Positions 9,445 through 17,288 of a stretch of DNA of 64,000 nt are shown here, piece by piece (within the stretch, counting starts at the first letter, position 1; each line of letters begins with the position of its first letter). Made by a program: the position numbers and the translations under genes. The stretch spans positions 310,001-374,000 of the forward strand of contig NZ_JAADZV010000005.1 in assembly GCF_010645075.1 (NCBI RefSeq), read 5' to 3'. The notes under the pieces are model-generated. The model was not told the DNA's origin and made no database searches. It saw only the letters and a list, made by a program, of their open reading frames with translations. The stretch comes from Flavobacterium limi. Lineage in GTDB: Bacteria; Bacteroidota; Bacteroidia; Flavobacteriales; Flavobacteriaceae.

Positions 9445-12020
9445 TGAAGAAGTTAAAGCATCATTTTTTAGTTCTAACAATACTTTTTACAAGTGCCTTT
9501 TTATTTTCAGGTTTTGGTTTTAAATATAAAGTAGAAAAGCCGGAGAAAGTATTTCTTTTTGCTTATTCGACCTTAAAAAACAACGGTAAAAACGGGCTTC
9601 ATTTTGCGTGGAGCACAGATCAGAAAAACTGGTTTGGGATTGGCCCTGAACACAGTTTTTTAAAATCAGATTACGGAAGCTGGGGACCAACAGGCAAAAG
9701 CATGTCTGAAGCTTTTTTGATAAAAGATGACAACGGAATTTTTCATTGTTTATGGAGCGTAAAAGACGATGTTATCGCTCACGCATCCAGTAAAGATCTG
9801 GTTAACTGGAAAAGCCAGCGTTATGTTCCGGTCATGAAAGATATAACTAAAAACGGCGATGAAACACCGGTTATTCAAAATATAACAGTAGTTAAAAAAG
9901 ACGGTAAATATAGTATTCATTGGATTTCAAATAATGTTAAGTATTGCAATACCACTCAGGATTTCAAAAATTATACAGAAACAAAAACGGATACAGATGG
10001 AGCGCCTAAATTAACTGAAATCACAGTACAAGGCGATATTCAAAAAGGGACAATCACCGAAGTAAACTGGAGTCTGGTCGAAATGCTCACCAAAACGATG
10101 GAAGCTGTAAAATTTAAGGATAAACAGAATAATACTTCCCCAAAATCCGACAGTTTGTTATTTGCTGGTTTAAAACCTGTAAAAGCCCAAATTACGATCA
10201 ATGGACAGCAGTCAAAAAAAATCAGTAACATGCTTACTGGTGTTTTCTTCGAAGATATCAATTATGCAGCCGATGGCGGTTTGTATGGAGAATTGATCCA
10301 AAACCGTGACTTTGAATATGCCGTGAGTGATAAAAAAGGCAGGGACGAAAAATGGAATGCAACCATGGCATGGAGTGGTAATTTCAAAATTTCGAAAGAA
10401 AATCCAATTCATCAAAACAATCCAAATTATGCAGTAGTTACAAAAGGCACAATCAGCAACACAGGATTTGACGGAATTGCTTTGAAAGCTAATGAAAAGT
10501 ATGATTTTAGCGTTTTCGCAAAAGGAACCAAATTTACGGTAAAGCTAAAAAGTTCCGGCGGAGAAACTTTGGCGGAAGCCACCATAAGTCCGAATGCTTC
10601 CTGGAAAAAAATGAATGCTGTTCTAAAATCATCAAAAACGGTAACGGATGCACATTTAGAAATCAGTACAACTGGTGAAACGGCGGTTGATATAGTGTCG
10701 CTTTTCCCTCAGAAAACATTTAAAAACCGTAAAAATGGCCTTCGTTCAGATTTAGCTGAAGCCATTGCAAATATGCACCCAAAGTTTGTGCGTTTCCCTG
10801 GTGGCTGTGTAGCGCACGGTGATGGAATCCATAATATTTACAAATGGAAGAATACGATTGGAACATTGGAAAGCCGTATTCCGTCAAGAAATATCTGGAA
10901 TTACCACCAGTCAATGGGATTGGGTTATTTCGAATATTTTCAGTTTTGCGAAGATTTAGGAGCAGAGCCGGTTCCGGTTTTGGCAGCGGGAGTTCCGTGC
11001 CAGAATTCATCTGATGGAGGTGCAGGGCAGCAATTCGGAATCCCAATTGAAGATATGGACGAATACGTTCAGGATGTTTTGGATCTGATAGAATATGCGA
11101 ATGGAAGCGTAAAAACAACTTGGGGTAAAAAACGTGCTGAAGCTGGTCATCCAAAACCTTTCAATTTAAAATATGTCGGAATTGGGAACGAAGATTTAAT
11201 CAGCGATGTTTTTGAAGAACGTTACCGAATGATTGTAAAAGCCGTACAGCAAAAATACCCTGAAATCATTGTAATTGGTACCGTAGGACCATTCAATGAA
11301 GGAACAGATTATAACGAAGGCTGGGCCATTGCAGATGACCTGAAACTGCCAATTGTAGACGAACATTATTACCAAAGTCCGGGCTGGTTCATCAATAATC
11401 AGGATTTTTACGACAGTTACGACCGCACGAAATCCAAAGTATACCTGGGAGAATATGCTTCCCGTGGCAATAAATTTTATAACGCCATGGCTGAAGCTTT
11501 ATACCTTACCGGAATAGAGCGAAATGGAGATATTGTTACAATGGCTTCGTATGCGCCTTTGCTGGCAAGAGAAAAACATACGCAGTGGAATCCCGATCTG
11601 ATTTATTTTAACGGACACGAAATAAAACCAACAGTAAATTATTTTGTACAGCAGTTGTACGGACAAAATCCGGGTGACTTCTACCTTCAAAACACGGTAA
11701 AATTATCTGATGCAAATAATGAAGTAAATAAGCGTATTGCAGTATCAGCAGTTCATGATAAAGCAACAGGCGATTTGATTATAAAACTGGTAAATGCGCT
11801 TCCGGTTGCCGTAACGCCTTCAATAGCAGTTACCGGTTTAGGTACAGCAGAAAACGCCAGTTATACAATATTGTCCGGAACTCCCGAAAATACGACTGCC
11901 AGGCCGGTGGTTCAAAAAATGAATGCTAAAGAAGCATTTTCAAAAGAACTGCCTCCGTATTCATTTGCCGTAATCCGTGTCAAAGCAACTGAAAAAGAAC
12001 TTTTAAATGAAACGTTTTAA
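9444..12020 (+). CDS. GH51 alpha-L-arabinofuranosidase with N-terminal GH43-like domain
   Basis: After a hydrophobic export signal, residues ~35-170 resemble blades of a GH43-type beta-propeller (FAYSTLKNNGKNGLHFAWSTD, SSKDLVNWKS) but lack the catalytic RDP or ADP Asp. The GH51 part starts near residue 250 (LTGVFFEDINYAADGG). A carbohydrate-binding insert of about 150 residues follows NRDFEY, then the barrel with acid/base E583 (GIGNED) and nucleophile E670 (YLGEYASRG). GH51 enzymes remove alpha-L-arabinofuranose from arabinan, arabinoxylan or arabinogalactan. The 858-residue length exceeds plain GH51 enzymes because of the fusion. It overlaps the GH27 stop and is followed 39 bases later by the GH43 gene. 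Confidence 0.88.
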   Translation: MKKLKHHFLVLTILFTSAFLFSGFGFKYKVEKPEKVFLFAYSTLKNNGKNGLHFAWSTDQKNWFGIGPEHSFLKSDYGSWGPTGKSMSEAFLIKDDNGIFHCLWSVKDDVIAHASSKDLVNWKSQRYVPVMKDITKNGDETPVIQNITVVKKDGKYSIHWISNNVKYCNTTQDFKNYTETKTDTDGAPKLTEITVQGDIQKGTITEVNWSLVEMLTKTMEAVKFKDKQNNTSPKSDSLLFAGLKPVKAQITINGQQSKKISNMLTGVFFEDINYAADGGLYGELIQNRDFEYAVSDKKGRDEKWNATMAWSGNFKISKENPIHQNNPNYAVVTKGTISNTGFDGIALKANEKYDFSVFAKGTKFTVKLKSSGGETLAEATISPNASWKKMNAVLKSSKTVTDAHLEISTTGETAVDIVSLFPQKTFKNRKNGLRSDLAEAIANMHPKFVRFPGGCVAHGDGIHNIYKWKNTIGTLESRIPSRNIWNYHQSMGLGYFEYFQFCEDLGAEPVPVLAAGVPCQNSSDGGAGQQFGIPIEDMDEYVQDVLDLIEYANGSVKTTWGKKRAEAGHPKPFNLKYVGIGNEDLISDVFEERYRMIVKAVQQKYPEIIVIGTVGPFNEGTDYNEGWAIADDLKLPIVDEHYYQSPGWFINNQDFYDSYDRTKSKVYLGEYASRGNKFYNAMAEALYLTGIERNGDIVTMASYAPLLAREKHTQWNPDLIYFNGHEIKPTVNYFVQQLYGQNPGDFYLQNTVKLSDANNEVNKRIAVSAVHDKATGDLIIKLVNALPVAVTPSIAVTGLGTAENASYTILSGTPENTTARPVVQKMNAKEAFSKELPPYSFAVIRVKATEKELLNETF

Positions 12021-12059
12021 ATTTTGATTTAAAACAGTGCAATTAAACTCAACAGAATA

Positions 12060-13991
12060 ATGAAAAAAATAAAGTTTAGCCTTGTATTATTTTTAGCGAT
12101 TTTAAATCTGCTGCAGGCTCAGAATACTCCGGCAGGAGCGCCACCGGTTATTCCCGGCAAAGATTTGACAGCTTATTTATTTGTGTATTTCACAGGAAAT
12201 AGGGTAGAAGAAGAAGCCGTTCACTACGCCGTAAGTACCGATGGGTATCACTATCATGCCCTTTACAACGATAAAGCCGTTATCGACAGCAAAGTAATCA
12301 GTTCAACGGGAGGAGTTCGTGACCCGCATATTTTGAGAGGCGATGATGGCAAAACATTCTACATGGTTTTGACCGATATGACCTCTTCAAAAGGATGGGA
12401 CAGCAACCGTGCCATGGTTTTGCTAAAAAGCACCGATCTTGTAAACTGGAAAAGCAGTATTGTAAATATTCAGACCGCATTTCCCGGAAATGAAAACCTG
12501 AAACGTGTTTGGGCACCACAGACTATTTACGATGCAAAAGCCGGAAAATATCTGATTTATTTCAGCATGCAGCATGGTAGTGAAGCTGACAAAATTTACT
12601 ATGCGTATGCCAATAAAGAGTTCACAGCTCTGGAAGGCGCACCAAAATTATTGTTTGTACCAAAATCCGGGAAAGCCTGTATAGACGGAGATATCATTGA
12701 AAAAGACGGTGTTTACCATCTTTTTTATAAAACCGAAACCGAAAGTCCGGGAATTAAAGTGGCTACAACAACCGATCTGACTTCTGGAAAATGGACAGAA
12801 AACGATAATTACCTGCAGCAAACTAAGGAATCTGTTGAAGGATCGAGTATTTTCAAACTGAACAACTCAGATGATTATATTTTGATGTATGATGTGTACA
12901 AAAAAGGGAAATATCAGTTTACAAGAAGTACCGATTTAGAAAATTTCAAAGCCATTGACGATGAAATTGCAATGGATTTCAAACCGCGTCACGGAACTAT
13001 TTTGCCTATCACACGATCAGAATTAAAAAGACTGGTTGCAAAATGGGGAATGCCTGCCAAATTTCCAAAAATAAACAACAATCCTGTTTTAGAAGGTTAT
13101 TATGCCGATCCGGATATTTTATATTCAAACAAAACCAAAAAATATTACATCTATCCAACCAGCGATGGTTTTAACGACTGGTCCGGAAATTATTTTAAAA
13201 CCTTCTCTTCAGAAAACTTAATTGACTGGAAAGACGAAGGCGTAATTTTAGATCTTCCAAAAGACGTGAGCTGGGCTAATAGAAACGCCTGGGCGCCTTG
13301 TATTGTGGAAAAAAAGGTAAAAGGGAAATACAAATATTTCTATTATTTCACAGCTGCACAAAAAATTGGTGTTGCCGTTTCAGACAGTCCGACAGGCCCA
13401 TTCAAAGACAGCGGAAAAGCTTTGGTTGCAACTAAGCCCGAAGGCGCAAAAGGCGGTCAGGAAATCGATCCGGACGTTTTTACTGATCCTAAAACCGGTA
13501 AAAGTTATCTGTACTGGGGCAACGGCTATATGGCTGTAGCCGAACTGAATGATGATATGATTTCCTTTAAAAGCGACATCAAATTAATTAAGGTTGACAA
13601 GACTTTCCGCGAAGGAACCTACGTGATTTACAGAAAAGGAACCTACTATTTCATGTGGAGCGAAGACGACACCCGAAGCCCAAATTACAAAGTGCGCTAC
13701 GGAACTTCAAAATCGCCCCTGGGGCCAATTGAAATTCCGGAAAACAACATCGTAATCCAGGGAATACCTGATCAGGGAATCTATGCAACGGGTCATAATT
13801 CGGTTTTACAGATTCCAGACAAAGATGAATGGTACATCACCTATCACCGCTTTTCATACCCAACCGGAATCAAGATGGGCAGGGCAGGAGGTTTTCATCG
13901 TGAAGTCTGCATCGACAAATTAGAATTCAATCCGGACGGAACCATTAAAGAGGCAATCCCAACACATACAGGAATACAAGCAATTAAGTAA
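12060..13991 (+). CDS. Double GH43 protein (two five-bladed propellers), arabinofuranosidase/galactosidase type
   Basis: A signal peptide of about 20 residues precedes two GH43-type modules. Module 1 (~30-330) has a base Asp at D88 (GVRDPHI) and a possible acid at E260 (SVEGSSIF). Module 2 (~340-640) has a base at D350 (GYYADPDI), a middle Asp in QEIDPDVF and an acid at E518 (REGTYVI). Both appear to retain a catalytic set, module 2 most clearly. GH43 enzymes remove alpha-L-arabinofuranose, or beta-1,3-galactose in some subfamilies; both fit arabinogalactan. It is the last gene of the locus and is followed by a strong terminator. Assignment of the two subfamilies needs a tree and is not attempted here. 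Confidence 0.85.
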   Translation: MKKIKFSLVLFLAILNLLQAQNTPAGAPPVIPGKDLTAYLFVYFTGNRVEEEAVHYAVSTDGYHYHALYNDKAVIDSKVISSTGGVRDPHILRGDDGKTFYMVLTDMTSSKGWDSNRAMVLLKSTDLVNWKSSIVNIQTAFPGNENLKRVWAPQTIYDAKAGKYLIYFSMQHGSEADKIYYAYANKEFTALEGAPKLLFVPKSGKACIDGDIIEKDGVYHLFYKTETESPGIKVATTTDLTSGKWTENDNYLQQTKESVEGSSIFKLNNSDDYILMYDVYKKGKYQFTRSTDLENFKAIDDEIAMDFKPRHGTILPITRSELKRLVAKWGMPAKFPKINNNPVLEGYYADPDILYSNKTKKYYIYPTSDGFNDWSGNYFKTFSSENLIDWKDEGVILDLPKDVSWANRNAWAPCIVEKKVKGKYKYFYYFTAAQKIGVAVSDSPTGPFKDSGKALVATKPEGAKGGQEIDPDVFTDPKTGKSYLYWGNGYMAVAELNDDMISFKSDIKLIKVDKTFREGTYVIYRKGTYYFMWSEDDTRSPNYKVRYGTSKSPLGPIEIPENNIVIQGIPDQGIYATGHNSVLQIPDKDEWYITYHRFSYPTGIKMGRAGGFHREVCIDKLEFNPDGTIKEAIPTHTGIQAIK

Positions 13992-14011
13992 TGTAAATTA
14001 TTTAGTTGTAA

Positions 14012-14047
14012 AAAGCTGCTCTATTTTGCCCCGGAGCAGCTTTTTTT
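14012..14047 (+). terminator. Rho-independent terminator ending the polysaccharide locus
   Basis: AAAGCTGCTC and GAGCAGCTTT form a 10-bp stem with a 12-base loop followed by a run of T residues. It lies 20 bases after the stop of the double GH43 gene. Confidence 0.85.
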
Positions 14048-14073
14048 GTTTCATAGAATTTTGAGTTTAATTA

Positions 14074-14165
14074 GGAGCTCGTTCCTGCCATTCGCTGTAT
14101 CTTCTGTGTTCCCGATAGCTATCGGGACGCCACAAAAGGATGCCGCTTCTGTCAGGGCTAGGGCT
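14074..14165. repeat. Structured intergenic repeat with TCCCGATAGCTATCGGGA core
   Basis: An 18-bp perfect palindrome (14110-14127) is nested between partly complementary flanks: ATCTTCTGTG before it and CACAAAAGGAT after it, with outer CCTG/CAGG pairs. I recall similar elements downstream of genes throughout Flavobacterium genomes. Together with the following bases this fills the gene-free stretch after the terminator; the short open frame across it is a by-product. Confidence 0.6.
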
Positions 14166-14271
14166 TTTAGGTTTTATAAAAATGGTATTGGAAAAAAAAA
14201 TATTTTAGAATTTTATGTGATGAATTTTCGTTATAAATAAATTATATTTGAAAAAATAGTACGAACCAAAA

Positions 14272-14339
14272 CATGCGCATAACATACCAACTAGGAATAA
14301 AATTAGCTGAATTTATGCGTATATAAAAGAGTTAGTGGC
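14272..14339. repeat. Partial cassette site A (left boundary of the cassette array)
   Basis: ATGCGCATAA and TTATGCGTAT form the remnant of an inner stem. The right end is a clear boundary box GTTAGTGGC at 14331-14339, the same kind of box that opens the following units. The expected left outer box is not recognisable (AACCAAAAC at best), so this site is degraded or belonged to a unit now lost. Confidence 0.5.
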
Positions 14340-14363
14340 TATTTTACCCCAACAGAAGTAAAA

Positions 14364-14909
14364 ATGAAAAATAAGATTGAAAAATATATAGGAAACAAAA
14401 ATGTTTTTGCAATTAGATACCAACCAATTGCAAATGAAAAAAATTACGCATTTTGTCATTTAGTGTTAGGCGGAGAAATAATTGGTAACGTAAATGAACC
14501 TTGCTATTTAAGTGTATGGAAAAGTTCTATTAAAAATATAAAAGTAAAATTAGAAAACGATACTGAATCATTATTTGACGATGAGTTTAATAACAGAACT
14601 GACAGAGAAATATTTGAGCTTATATGGAAAGCTAATGAAGCAAAAGAAGAGCATAAAACTGAATTTAAATATTTACCCGTTTTAGACAATAAAATTTGGT
14701 CCAATTGTGGATTCTCAATAGACGAAACAACTGATGCCTATTTGATAACTATGACTAAAAATAAAGACGAAATAAAGTTTATTTGGGAAGGATGGAGAGA
14801 ACCTTGTTCAATTGACAAAATAGGTAAATTATACTCTGTAAGTTTAGAAAAAAAGCTCGTTTTAGAAACTTTAGAAAAATGTTTAATTGAAATAGAAAAC
14901 AATACTTAA
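14364..14909 (+). CDS. Cassette 1 gene: hypothetical protein, possibly immunity-like
   Basis: A 181-residue soluble, acidic protein with no signal peptide or membrane segment. The N-terminal part (NVFAIRYQPI, HLVLGGEIIGN) vaguely recalls small beta-rich immunity proteins of the Imm42 kind, but I cannot confirm this. The start codon lies 33 bases after the cassette boundary with an A-rich leader, and the stop is 8 bases before site B. No promoter is evident in that short leader, so expression may depend on upstream transcription; a lone TATATTTG lies at 14243-14250. No toxin gene is adjacent. Confidence 0.6.
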   Translation: MKNKIEKYIGNKNVFAIRYQPIANEKNYAFCHLVLGGEIIGNVNEPCYLSVWKSSIKNIKVKLENDTESLFDDEFNNRTDREIFELIWKANEAKEEHKTEFKYLPVLDNKIWSNCGFSIDETTDAYLITMTKNKDEIKFIWEGWREPCSIDKIGKLYSVSLEKKLVLETLEKCLIEIENNT

Positions 14910-14917
14910 AAAAAACA

Positions 14918-15054
14918 GCCACTAACACTTGCTACAAGAGATTTGGGCATTTGCCTTAATTTAAAAATGGTCTTGTATTTGGGATGTTTAGGCAAATCCG
15001 AAAATAAGACTTAATTTAACCCCAAACCTTTTGTAGCAAGGGGACGTTGGTGGC
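14918..15054. repeat. Cassette site B (attC-like, 137 bp)
   Basis: Outer boxes are GCCACTAAC (14918-14926) and GTTGGTGGC (15046-15054). The inner arms, 14928-14947 and 15021-15040, pair at 18 of 20 positions. One base separates outer and inner arms on the left and five bases (GGGAC) on the right. The middle holds a further short stem (ATTTGCCT with AGGCAAAT) and an AT-rich core shared with sites C, D and F. Confidence 0.72.
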
Positions 15055-15096
15055 TATTTTGCCGAGAAAGAACCTAAAAATCATAAAAAGTTGAAT

Positions 15097-15753
15097 ATGA
15101 GAAAAATATTTTTAATTGCTTTCCTAATTTGTGCATTAAATTCATTCTCACAAAATATAATTGAATATAATGGAGAAAAAATAAACGCACTTGATGAAAA
15201 CAATAATCAAACTGGAATCTGGAAATTGTTTGATGAAGAAAAAAAAATTTTAATAGCTTGTGAATTTAAAAATGGAGAATATATTTCAAACACAAATTTT
15301 TATAAAGATTCAAAATTAATTGCTTCATATAATAATCTGGACAAACTAGAAATATACAAAGATTTAAAAACAATAATTTGTAACTTCCATAGAAATGAAG
15401 ATAACAGTACAACTCTAATTGATAAAAATGGAAATGAAATTGATTCAGAAATAAAAAAATATTATTTTTTAGAAGCTGGTCAAGTTATGCCAATGTTTTA
15501 TGGTGGAGCAAACAAGCTTTATGAATTTATTGGAAATAATTTTAACAGCAATGGAAATAAAGGAAAAGTAAAAGTTAAATTCAAAATTGATTCAAAAGGG
15601 TTTGCAACGGAAATCGAAATAGAAAGTTCTACAAATGAAAAATTAAATGAAGAAGCGATAAGAATAATAAGCATAATGCCAAGATGTCAACCCGCATATC
15701 AACGTGGTAGATTCGTAAAATATCCATATGTAGTTCCAATAAATATAAACTAA
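15097..15753 (+). CDS. Cassette 2 gene: secreted protein with TonB C-terminal-like domain
   Basis: The ATG at 15097 (MRKIFLIAF) is preferred over an in-frame TTG two codons earlier because it begins a normal signal peptide ending near SFSQ. Residues ~15-110 hold a short repeat-like beta region (NGEKINALDENNNQTGIWKL) of the MORN-like kind. The last ~80 residues (GKVKVKFKIDSKGFATEIEI, then NEEAIRIISIMPRCQPAYQRG) match the TonB C-terminal fold seen in many small Bacteroidota envelope proteins. It has no TM anchor or Pro-rich linker, so it is not a classical TonB. The stop lies 8 bases before site C. Confidence 0.7.
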   Translation: MRKIFLIAFLICALNSFSQNIIEYNGEKINALDENNNQTGIWKLFDEEKKILIACEFKNGEYISNTNFYKDSKLIASYNNLDKLEIYKDLKTIICNFHRNEDNSTTLIDKNGNEIDSEIKKYYFLEAGQVMPMFYGGANKLYEFIGNNFNSNGNKGKVKVKFKIDSKGFATEIEIESSTNEKLNEEAIRIISIMPRCQPAYQRGRFVKYPYVVPININ

Positions 15754-15761
15754 AAAAAACA

Positions 15762-15899
15762 GCCACCAACCGTCGTTTGGCAATATGGCGGGATTAGGTT
15801 TAATTTGGAGATGGTTTTGTACTTGGAAAATTAGTCATTAACCGAAATAATAAGGCTTCCTTAATTCGCCACATCGCCAAGCGACCAAACGTTGGCGGT
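15762..15899. repeat. Cassette site C (attC-like, 138 bp)
   Basis: Outer boxes are GCCACCAAC (15762-15770) and GTTGGCGGT (15891-15899). The inner arm GTCGTTTGGCAATATGGCG pairs at 16 of 19 positions with 15867-15885. The spacers are again 1 base on the left and 5 bases (CAAAC) on the right. The arm sequence differs from sites B and D, but the AT-rich core (15799-15825) is shared. Confidence 0.72.
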
Positions 15900-15945
15900 A
15901 AGTTTAGTGCAGACAGGAGAATAAAAAAGAAATAAATATTAAAAA

Positions 15946-16446
15946 ATGGCAGAATATACATTACCACATTTCGGAAAATTACCAACAGAAAATTTGGAAG
16001 ACTATTATGATGTTGACATTGAATTCAACGGAAGCGAAATCCAGATAGACCTAAATTTTGAAGACATAACCATTGACACTTCAACAATGGATAAAGTAAA
16101 AAACTTTATAGAAAATATTTATAAATTTGACAGACTAAACAAGACATATATTCATAATGACTACAGTGACGAAGATGGTGACACGGTAAAATTTTACTTA
16201 GAACATCATCTTGAAGAAATTAGTAAAGACGAAATTTCAGTACTTATAAACTTTGACGACATATCAACAGAACCTGAACTGCAACTTTTGACAAAATTGA
16301 AATTAGTAAGAGTTGGGATTTATCCTCACGATGAAGATAATTTTGCAATATTTGATTATACAATTGGACGTGAATTGACTGACTATTTAGTTGTAATAAA
16401 GACTGATGATAACGGACAATTAGACTATATGACAATGGAAAGCTGA
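15946..16446 (+). CDS. Cassette 3 gene: hypothetical acidic protein, DUF2004-like
   Basis: A 166-residue soluble, strongly acidic protein without a signal peptide. The opening (YTLPHFGKLPTENLEDYYDV) and the IQIDLNFED segment resemble, from memory, the DUF2004 family of unknown function; this is tentative. It starts 55 bases after its cassette boundary and stops 8 bases before site D. Nothing in the context gives a function beyond being cargo of the array. Confidence 0.62.
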   Translation: MAEYTLPHFGKLPTENLEDYYDVDIEFNGSEIQIDLNFEDITIDTSTMDKVKNFIENIYKFDRLNKTYIHNDYSDEDGDTVKFYLEHHLEEISKDEISVLINFDDISTEPELQLLTKLKLVRVGIYPHDEDNFAIFDYTIGRELTDYLVVIKTDDNGQLDYMTMES

Positions 16447-16454
16447 AAAAACCT

Positions 16455-16591
16455 ACCGCCAACACTTGCTACAAGAGACTTGGGCATTAGGCTTAATTTA
16501 AAAATAGTCTTGTATTTGGGATGTTTAGGCAAATCCGAAAATAAGGCTTAATTTAACCCCAAATCTCTTGTAGCAAGGGAACTTTAGCAGT
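16455..16591. repeat. Cassette site D (attC-like, 137 bp)
   Basis: Left outer box ACCGCCAAC (16455-16463), inner arms 16465-16484 and 16558-16577, right outer box TTTAGCAGT (16583-16591). Spacers are 1 and 5 bases. The outer boxes do not match each other, but each matches its own unit: ACCGCCAAC is the complement of the start of cassette 3, and TTTAGCAGT matches the 3' box of cassette 4. Inner arms and core are almost identical to site B. Confidence 0.72.
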
Positions 16592-16607
16592 AATATTACC
16601 AAACAAG

Positions 16608-16991
16608 ATGAAAAAAATCACTTTATATTTTTTAGTATTAATTTTATTATCATTTACAATTCAACAGTTTTCTGAAACGAATCTATCTGGAAAGTGGAAA
16701 ATAATTAAAGTTAAAAACAATACTGGTTCTGAAATTAGTGCTTCTGCTTTCAGCGGGGAGACGTTTACTTATAAAAAAAACAATAGTATTGTCCATTTCA
16801 ATCCTCAACATCCATTATATAAAGAACAAACTGGAAAATGGGAATTAGTAGAAAACATGATATATCATTACGATAATGAGCAAGAAAAGAATTTGTTTGG
16901 AAAAATCATTAAACTAAATGATAAAGAATTGATCGTTGAACAAACTAATGACAAAATTGTAACAACAATCTTTTACAAAAAAATAAAATAG
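16608..16991 (+). CDS. Cassette 4 gene: secreted lipocalin-like small protein
   Basis: A 127-residue protein with an N-terminal hydrophobic export signal (TLYFLVLILLSFTI). The mature part begins LSGKWKIIKVKNN and continues as alternating beta strands ending in TTIFYKKIK, the pattern of small lipocalin-like domains in Bacteroidota. No catalytic residues are evident. The leader from the cassette boundary is only 25 bases and the stop lies 7 bases before site E. Function unknown. Confidence 0.65.
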   Translation: MKKITLYFLVLILLSFTIQQFSETNLSGKWKIIKVKNNTGSEISASAFSGETFTYKKNNSIVHFNPQHPLYKEQTGKWELVENMIYHYDNEQEKNLFGKIIKLNDKELIVEQTNDKIVTTIFYKKIK

Positions 16992-16998
16992 AAATACT

Positions 16999-17125
16999 AC
17001 TGCTGACAGGCGTTTTTCATATAGTGGGATTTTAGTGGAATTAGCGTATCGCACAGGTTTTCATTAAACAGAAAATACGCGGTTACTATATTCGCACCAT
17101 CACAAAGTGTCAGAAAGTTACTGGC
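16999..17125. repeat. Cassette site E (attC-like, degenerate, 127 bp)
   Basis: Left outer box ACTGCTGAC (16999-17007) and right outer box GTTACTGGC (17117-17125). The inner arms match only in part (CATATAGTG against ACTATATTCG), with an inner GCGTAT/ATACGC stem. The AT-rich core of the other sites is absent. The boundaries rest mainly on the match of each box to the far end of its own unit. Confidence 0.55.
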
Positions 17126-17288
17126 TAGTTATTGGCTAGTTATGCCAAAATTACGAAGATAAAATCAATCACAAAATAATCATTTCTTTCCACAGGAAGT
17201 TTACAAAGCGAAAACGTGAAAGTTGGATTTTGTAAACTGAAGCGTGAAAAGTTTGAAGTTTAATTATAATTTCGACAAAATAAAACCA
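17126..17288. other. Cassette 5 body, no intact gene
   Basis: This ~160-bp stretch has no open frame with a start codon. It begins with an 11-bp tandem duplication (TGGCTAGTTAT twice). A stop-terminated frame without start (ending KLKREKFEV) occupies 17190-17265 and may be the tail of a gene whose front was deleted. The unit is still bounded by matching boxes GTTACTGGC and GCCAGTAAC. Confidence 0.5.

Noticed and set aside
14046..14240. 64-codon open frame after the polysaccharide locus
   Set aside because: It lies across the structured intergenic repeat, has no domain or leader and shows repeat-derived composition.
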